Source of the DNA: Defluviitaleaceae bacterium
GTDB lineage: Bacteria > Bacillota > Clostridia > Lachnospirales > WQUN01
Direction of reading: 5' to 3'
DNA: 9,575 nt
Assembly: GCA_009782245.1 (NCBI GenBank)
Contig: WRKK01000280.1
Span: forward strand, 1-9,575
In this document: positions 6,232 through 9,575 of the stretch, in pieces
Numbering within the stretch: position 1 is the stretch's first letter
How the letters are laid out: the number at the start of each line of letters is the position of its first letter
Made by a program: the position numbers and the translations under genes
Notes under the pieces: model-generated
Told to the model about the DNA's origin: nothing
Seen by the model: only the letters and a program-made list of their open reading frames with translations
Database searches by the model: none

Positions 6232-6247
6232 TTGAACATTTGTTCAA
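6232..6247. promoter_or_regulatory. Operator for the CadC-like repressor
   Basis: TTGAACA (6232-6238) and TGTTCAA (6241-6247) form a perfect 7-2-7 inverted repeat. This dyad resembles known ArsR/SmtB-family operators, which share a GAAC/GTTC-type half-site pattern. It begins about 2 bp after the predicted transcription start, where a bound dimer would block polymerase. The upstream TTG sometimes taken as a start codon is the end of this dyad. Confidence 0.8.
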
Positions 6248-6255
6248 CTGTTTTT

Positions 6256-6284
6256 ATTGTAGCAGAATTTTTTTGTGTTGTAAA
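6256..6284 (-). promoter_or_regulatory. Promoter of the cadC-cadA operon
   Basis: On the minus strand TTTACA (6284-6279), 17 bp, then TACAAT (6261-6256), with a predicted start near 6249 and a leader of about 44 nt to the repressor ATG. An A/T tract (around 6300-6318) lies upstream, as at the tRNA promoters. Confidence 0.82.
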
Positions 6285-6334
6285 GTTTTTTTGGGGATTT
6301 TTGAAAAAATTTTTTTTGCGGAATGGTTGGGGGC

Positions 6335-6385
6335 AAACGGGCGACCGACCCGCCTATCGGGCGGTCAGGGGACGGTCGCCCGTTT
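6335..6385. repeat. Dispersed palindromic element, copy 2 (nested hairpin)
   Basis: AAACGGGCGACC (6335-6346) is perfectly inverted as GGTCGCCCGTTT (6374-6385). Inside lies a second stem, CCGCC/GGCGG with loop TATCG, so the RNA could form a two-level hairpin. The core AGGGGACGGTCGCCCGT (6367-6383) is shared with the element at 3053-3086 in opposite orientation. It sits 34 bp after the stop of the 918-residue oxidoreductase gene and upstream of the cad promoter, so it may also act as a transcript end. Confidence 0.75.
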
Positions 6386-6418
6386 TCCTCGTTCCTATTT
6401 AGCCCAAATTTCCGCAAA

Positions 6419-9175
6419 TTACCTCAAAAAACCCAACCACTCCGCAATACTATAATATTTTGGCGCATTTACAGCAGATTTCACAATTTTTACGCTATTA
6501 TCAGCGGCGGTGTATGTGCCGTTAATTTCGGATAAAGCTAGACTTGGCAGAAAAATTTTGCTTATGTTGTCAAAATAATTTTCGCAATAGTCAATATCGG
6601 CTATTATTGCGATAAATTGCAAGTTTGCCGAGTTTACTAAATTTGCCAAGCTGTTAATTTCGCCGCCGAAAGTTATTAATGCTTGCGGATTTTCGTTTGT
6701 GTGCGGTTTTACGCCAAAAAATTCTAATCCGTTGCTGTTGCCGTATTTTTTTATGGCTGTTTGAGATTTTTTGGGTTTTACGGGTGCTATATCTGCGGCG
6801 GTTAGCGGGATATTGGCATCTAGGGAGAATATTGCGGCATTTGGTAGCGTAACTTTTGCCCATTGCAAAATGGCTTGTATATCCTCGTTGGTGGTTGCGG
6901 CACTAATCGATATTCCAATTTTGTCAAAACTTTTGGCGGCTTTTAGGGCTTTTTGGGCGGTTTCGGCGGGGTGCTGCGGCGGCGGGGTGCGCAAAATTGC
7001 TTGCCGCTTGGCAAAACCGAACCTGCCCATTTCGCATAATAGCCCCGTTTGCGGCAATGTTCTAAGATGTACGTTGCCTTTTGCGGTGTTTATTGTGCCG
7101 CAAGCCATGCTGCACATTGTGCAAGTGGATTTTACTTGCGTTTCGGTTACGGTCATTGGCGTGTTTTCCGATAATGCACCCGTTGGGCATAAAGCCACGC
7201 ATTGTCCGCAATTTATGCAATCGGTGTCCGCAATGGGCGTATTGTGCGCCGTTGTTACAGTCGCAGGGTAGCCGCGGTTTGTGGTGCTAAGCACCGATTT
7301 TTCCACGATTTCCTCGCAAACTCTGGCACACAGCCCGCACAATATACATTTGCTGAAATCTCGGGTAAAATGCGGGTGGCTAATATCGGGCTGGTGCTTG
7401 ATTTTTTTTGGCTGTATAAAGTTTTGCGGATTAGCGTTGTATTTGTGCGTGTAGCCCAGCAATTTACACTCAAAATAATCAGCACAGCCGCAAGCCAGAC
7501 AACGAGCCGCCTCTAGCTGGGCTTGCTGTTCGGTAAAAGCTACCGCAACTTCGTCAAAGGAAGTTATGCGGCGGTTTGCGGGAATCAACGCCGCATTTTG
7601 GCGTATCTCGCTTTTATAATGGCTAAAATCTTCGGCTGTTTTTGTGGTTTTTACTAGATTTGGCTCTTGTTCGGCGGATAAATGTTGCCAATCTTTGCCC
7701 ATTAAAAAATCGTGGATAGCCGCCACGGCATTTTTGGCGTGTGCAATGGCTTCGATGGCAATGCCGCCCCTGTTAATTGCATCGCCGATAGCAAAAACGC
7801 CGTGTAATCCCGTTTTGAAATCGGTTGTTTCCGCCGCCACCGCTCCCCAAGAGTTAAGCGGAATAGCCTGCAAGCCCGTCATATTCAGCGTTTGCCCTAT
7901 TGCTTTTATTACAACATCGGCAGGAATAATCTCCTCCTGCCCAGCCAAAACCACGGGCGAGCGGCGGCCGCTTGCATCGGGTTCGCCCAACGTCATTTTT
8001 TGCACGTTAAGACCAGCAGAATCCACCGACAGCGGCCCTTCCAAAAAGCGGAAAATAACGCCCTCTTCTAGTGCCTCTTCGTATTCGTCGGCGGCGGGCA
8101 TTTCGTCTTTTGTGCGGCGATAAACCATTGTTACTCTGGCGGCGTTTAGCCTGATTGCCGTCCGTGCAACGTCCATCGCCGTAAAGCCGCCGCCCACAAC
8201 TACAACTTGTTTGTCGGCTATTGGCACTTTTGCGGTATCACGCAAAAACTCAATGCCGCCTATTGAAAATTCCTCTTCGCCAGCACATCGCATTGGCATA
8301 GATTCCCACGCACCTATTGCGACAACCACCGCTTGTGCCTGTTGTTGCAAGGTTTCCAGCGATATATCCGTGCCAATGTTCGTGTTATTTTGAAAAATAA
8401 CGCCCATTTTCTGAAATATTTCCAGTTCGGCATCTAATATTTTTTTGGGCAGCCGATATTCTGGAATACCGTACCGCAACATACCGCCCATTTTGGGCAT
8501 TGTATCGTATATTGTTACGTTATGCCCGTTAAGCCGCAAAAAATAAGCGGCTGTAAGCCCCGCAGGCCCGCCACCGATTATGGCAACGTTTTTTGCGGTT
8601 TTTTGGGAAATATTATCGTTGACATTTTTTATAGTAGGAATAACGGGGTCTTGCAGAAAAACATCGCCAGCAAATGCTTTTAGACGGGCAATATTTATGG
8701 GTTCGTCTTTTAGTTTGCGGCGGCATTCCGTTTCGCAAGGGTGCGGACAAATTCGCCCAATCGATGCGGGTAGCGGCAAGCGTTCTTTTATAAGTGCCGC
8801 CGCCTCTTGGTGCAAGCCGTTTGCAACTAAACTTACGTAACCTTGGCAATCCGTTTGGGCAGGACAAGCCAACATACAGGGTGCGCGGCAATCGCCAGTA
8901 TGTTCTGATAGCAAAAATTCTAGCAAAGTTTTTCTAGCTTGGGTTATTCGTGTTGATTCTGTTGTAACGGTCATTCCGTCTTCCGCTTGCGTGGCACAGG
9001 CTCGGGCTAGGTTGCGTTTACCTGCAATTTCCACTAGGCACAGTCCGCAGTTGCCTTGCGGCTTTACCAGCGGATTGTGGCACAACGTAGGAATGCTGAT
9101 ATTATTGCCGCGTGCAATATCTAATATGGTTGAATTTGGCTTAATTTGTAGGTTTTTTCCGTTTATTGTAATCAT
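6419..9175 (-). CDS. Multi-domain Fe-S flavoprotein oxidoreductase (NuoG/GltD-like fusion with short molybdopterin-like tail)
   Basis: A 918-residue soluble electron-transfer protein. Residues 1-80 are a 2Fe-2S ferredoxin domain (C32, C43, C46, C60) as in NuoG. Residues 92-170 are a GltD-type 4Fe-4S domain (C96, C100, C104, C110, C143, C147, C151; motif GRICPHPCETECRR). Residues 196-490 are the FAD/NAD(P) module, with GGGPAG at 201-206, VVVVGGGFTAMD from 324 and AIGDA at 462-466. A cysteine cluster follows (C559, C562, C564, C570), then a two-cluster ferredoxin (C610, C613, C616, C620; C653, C656, C659, C663). Residues 685-714 (C685, C688, C692, C714) match the first 4Fe-4S site of molybdopterin oxidoreductases. 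The remaining 200 residues keep only the end of that fold (IFLPSLALSEINGTYT), with no room for a full Mo site. AAGGGGG precedes the ATG by 6 bases. It probably moves electrons between NAD(P)H, ferredoxin and a partner that is not in the window. Confidence 0.93.
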   Translation of the reverse strand: MITINGKNLQIKPNSTILDIARGNNISIPTLCHNPLVKPQGNCGLCLVEIAGKRNLARACATQAEDGMTVTTESTRITQARKTLLEFLLSEHTGDCRAPCMLACPAQTDCQGYVSLVANGLHQEAAALIKERLPLPASIGRICPHPCETECRRKLKDEPINIARLKAFAGDVFLQDPVIPTIKNVNDNISQKTAKNVAIIGGGPAGLTAAYFLRLNGHNVTIYDTMPKMGGMLRYGIPEYRLPKKILDAELEIFQKMGVIFQNNTNIGTDISLETLQQQAQAVVVAIGAWESMPMRCAGEEEFSIGGIEFLRDTAKVPIADKQVVVVGGGFTAMDVARTAIRLNAARVTMVYRRTKDEMPAADEYEEALEEGVIFRFLEGPLSVDSAGLNVQKMTLGEPDASGRRSPVVLAGQEEIIPADVVIKAIGQTLNMTGLQAIPLNSWGAVAAETTDFKTGLHGVFAIGDAINRGGIAIEAIAHAKNAVAAIHDFLMGKDWQHLSAEQEPNLVKTTKTAEDFSHYKSEIRQNAALIPANRRITSFDEVAVAFTEQQAQLEAARCLACGCADYFECKLLGYTHKYNANPQNFIQPKKIKHQPDISHPHFTRDFSKCILCGLCARVCEEIVEKSVLSTTNRGYPATVTTAHNTPIADTDCINCGQCVALCPTGALSENTPMTVTETQVKSTCTMCSMACGTINTAKGNVHLRTLPQTGLLCEMGRFGFAKRQAILRTPPPQHPAETAQKALKAAKSFDKIGISISAATTNEDIQAILQWAKVTLPNAAIFSLDANIPLTAADIAPVKPKKSQTAIKKYGNSNGLEFFGVKPHTNENPQALITFGGEINSLANLVNSANLQFIAIIADIDYCENYFDNISKIFLPSLALSEINGTYTAADNSVKIVKSAVNAPKYYSIAEWLGFLR

Positions 9176-9250
9176 ATTTTTCCCCCTTGGATTTAGTGGC
9201 TATTTTTTGTGGTGCTATTTGCTTGCGGAACAGGCAATTTGCCCACATTG

Positions 9251-9270
9251 TTTATATTCCTTTATATTCC
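9251..9270. promoter_or_regulatory. Exact 10-bp tandem repeat at the oxidoreductase transcription start
   Basis: TTTATATTCC occurs twice end to end (9251-9260, 9261-9270), a period of one helical turn. It begins just downstream of the -10 box of the minus-strand promoter and covers its predicted start near 9267. This placement would suit a repressor that binds as a head-to-tail dimer. No known operator is recognised. Confidence 0.45.
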
Positions 9271-9273
9271 TAT

Positions 9274-9302
9274 AATGTACCACAAATTTTGCGTTTTGTC
9301 AT
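9274..9302 (-). promoter_or_regulatory. Promoter of the Fe-S flavoprotein gene
   Basis: On the minus strand ATGACA (9302-9297), 17 bp, then TACATT (9279-9274); the leader is about 92 nt. Five of six -35 positions and four of six -10 positions match consensus. It is back to back with the hppA promoter. Confidence 0.6.
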
Positions 9303-9309
9303 TTTTTTC

Positions 9310-9338
9310 TTGACACTTTTGCAAAACCCTAATATAAT
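9310..9338 (+). promoter_or_regulatory. Consensus promoter of hppA
   Basis: TTGACA (9310-9315), exactly 17 bp, then TATAAT (9333-9338), a full match to the housekeeping sigma consensus. Transcription should start near 9345 with a leader of about 88 nt, in which I recognise no riboswitch. Strong constitutive expression is expected unless a repressor intervenes. Confidence 0.9.
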
Positions 9339-9432
9339 ATTGTGGGGAGAAATTGTTAATCACAACTACAAACCCAAAGAACCCCCAAATTTAGCGTTTT
9401 TATAACTTATTTTATGAAAGGATTTGAAACTT

Positions 9433-9575
9433 ATGAATTTTGAATCTGCTTTTGGAATCGGGCTGATAGGTGCTACCCTCGCCCTGCTATTCGCTTTCCT
9501 GCAATCCCGCAAGGTGCTTGCCTTTTCGGAAGGCACTGATGCCATGAAAAAAATCGCCTCCTCTATCAGAGCGGG
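9433..9575 (+). CDS. hppA: Membrane-bound ion-translocating pyrophosphatase, N-terminal part
   Basis: The first 47 codons of a gene that continues past the right edge. It begins MNFESAFGIG, continues as a transmembrane helix (about residues 7-24) and then reads EGTDAMKKIASSIRAG (33-48, the last codon incomplete in the window). This last stretch is typical of the start of membrane pyrophosphatases, which hydrolyse pyrophosphate and pump Na+ or H+ outward. The catalytic and ion-selectivity residues lie outside the window, so Na+ versus H+ and K+ dependence cannot be judged. AAAGGA at 9417-9422 is 10 bases before the ATG. An earlier ATG at 9414 runs into a stop after nine codons. It is divergent from the Fe-S flavoprotein gene and has a consensus promoter. 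Confidence 0.87.
   Translation, partial: MNFESAFGIGLIGATLALLFAFLQSRKVLAFSEGTDAMKKIASSIRA

Noticed and set aside
6206..6247. A 14-residue N-terminal extension of the CadC-like repressor from a TTG at 6247
   Set aside because: The TTG is part of the operator dyad at the transcription start. The ATG at 6205 has a perfect AAGGAGG.
6771..7271. Plus-strand frames of 159-166 codons opposite the flavoprotein gene (also at 7644-8123)
   Set aside because: They are antisense shadows of a protein with intact cofactor motifs and have low-complexity translations.
9345..9432. A riboswitch (such as fluoride-responsive) in the hppA leader
   Set aside because: The roughly 88-nt leader lacks the conserved motif and any convincing paired structure or terminator.

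Overview
The window reads as chromosomal DNA of a low-to-moderate GC anaerobic member of the Bacillota, most likely class Clostridia. The grounds are Gram-positive style AGGAGG ribosome binding sites, consensus TTGACA-N17-TATAAT promoters, AT-rich spacers, tRNA genes without an encoded CCA end, an NlpC/P60 cell-wall hydrolase with an SH3 domain, a CadC-type metal repressor, a multi-cluster Fe-S/flavin oxidoreductase and a membrane pyrophosphatase. No phage, transposase, CRISPR or plasmid gene was found. A finer taxonomic placement is not possible from the sequence alone.

Left part (1-1747, minus strand): an AraC-family regulator with a cupin-like sensor domain is followed after 38 bp by a gene of unknown function that runs off the left edge. 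One consensus promoter at 1719-1747 probably serves both. Its -35 box lies inside the longest possible araC reading frame, which helps to fix the true start at 1678.

Middle (1831-3552): an initiator tRNA-fMet with its own promoter and terminator, then a secreted SH3-NlpC/P60 peptidoglycan hydrolase on the plus strand. A palindromic repeat element follows, and then a minus-strand tandem of two glycine tRNAs (GCC and UCC anticodons) with one promoter and one terminator. A perfect 48-bp AT-rich palindrome separates the tRNA promoter from the next operon.

Metal resistance operon (3609-6284, minus strand): a CadC/SmtB-type repressor and a P1B-type Zn/Cd/Pb export ATPase. Their promoter has a dyad operator right at the predicted start of transcription. 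A small terminator-like hairpin overlaps the repressor's stop codon and may lower ATPase expression relative to the repressor.

Right part (6335-9575): a second copy of the palindromic repeat element, then a 918-residue minus-strand iron-sulfur flavoprotein. It joins a NuoG-like 2Fe-2S domain, a GltD-like FAD/NAD(P) module, two-cluster ferredoxin domains and a shortened molybdopterin-oxidoreductase-like tail. A back-to-back promoter pair then drives this gene and, in the plus direction, the start of a membrane-bound ion-pumping pyrophosphatase (hppA). Both products belong to anaerobic energy metabolism.

The region is mostly ordinary core and housekeeping DNA. The points most worth a second look are the domain composition of the 918-residue protein, the repeat element and palindrome, the control sites, and the unrecognised gene at the left edge.
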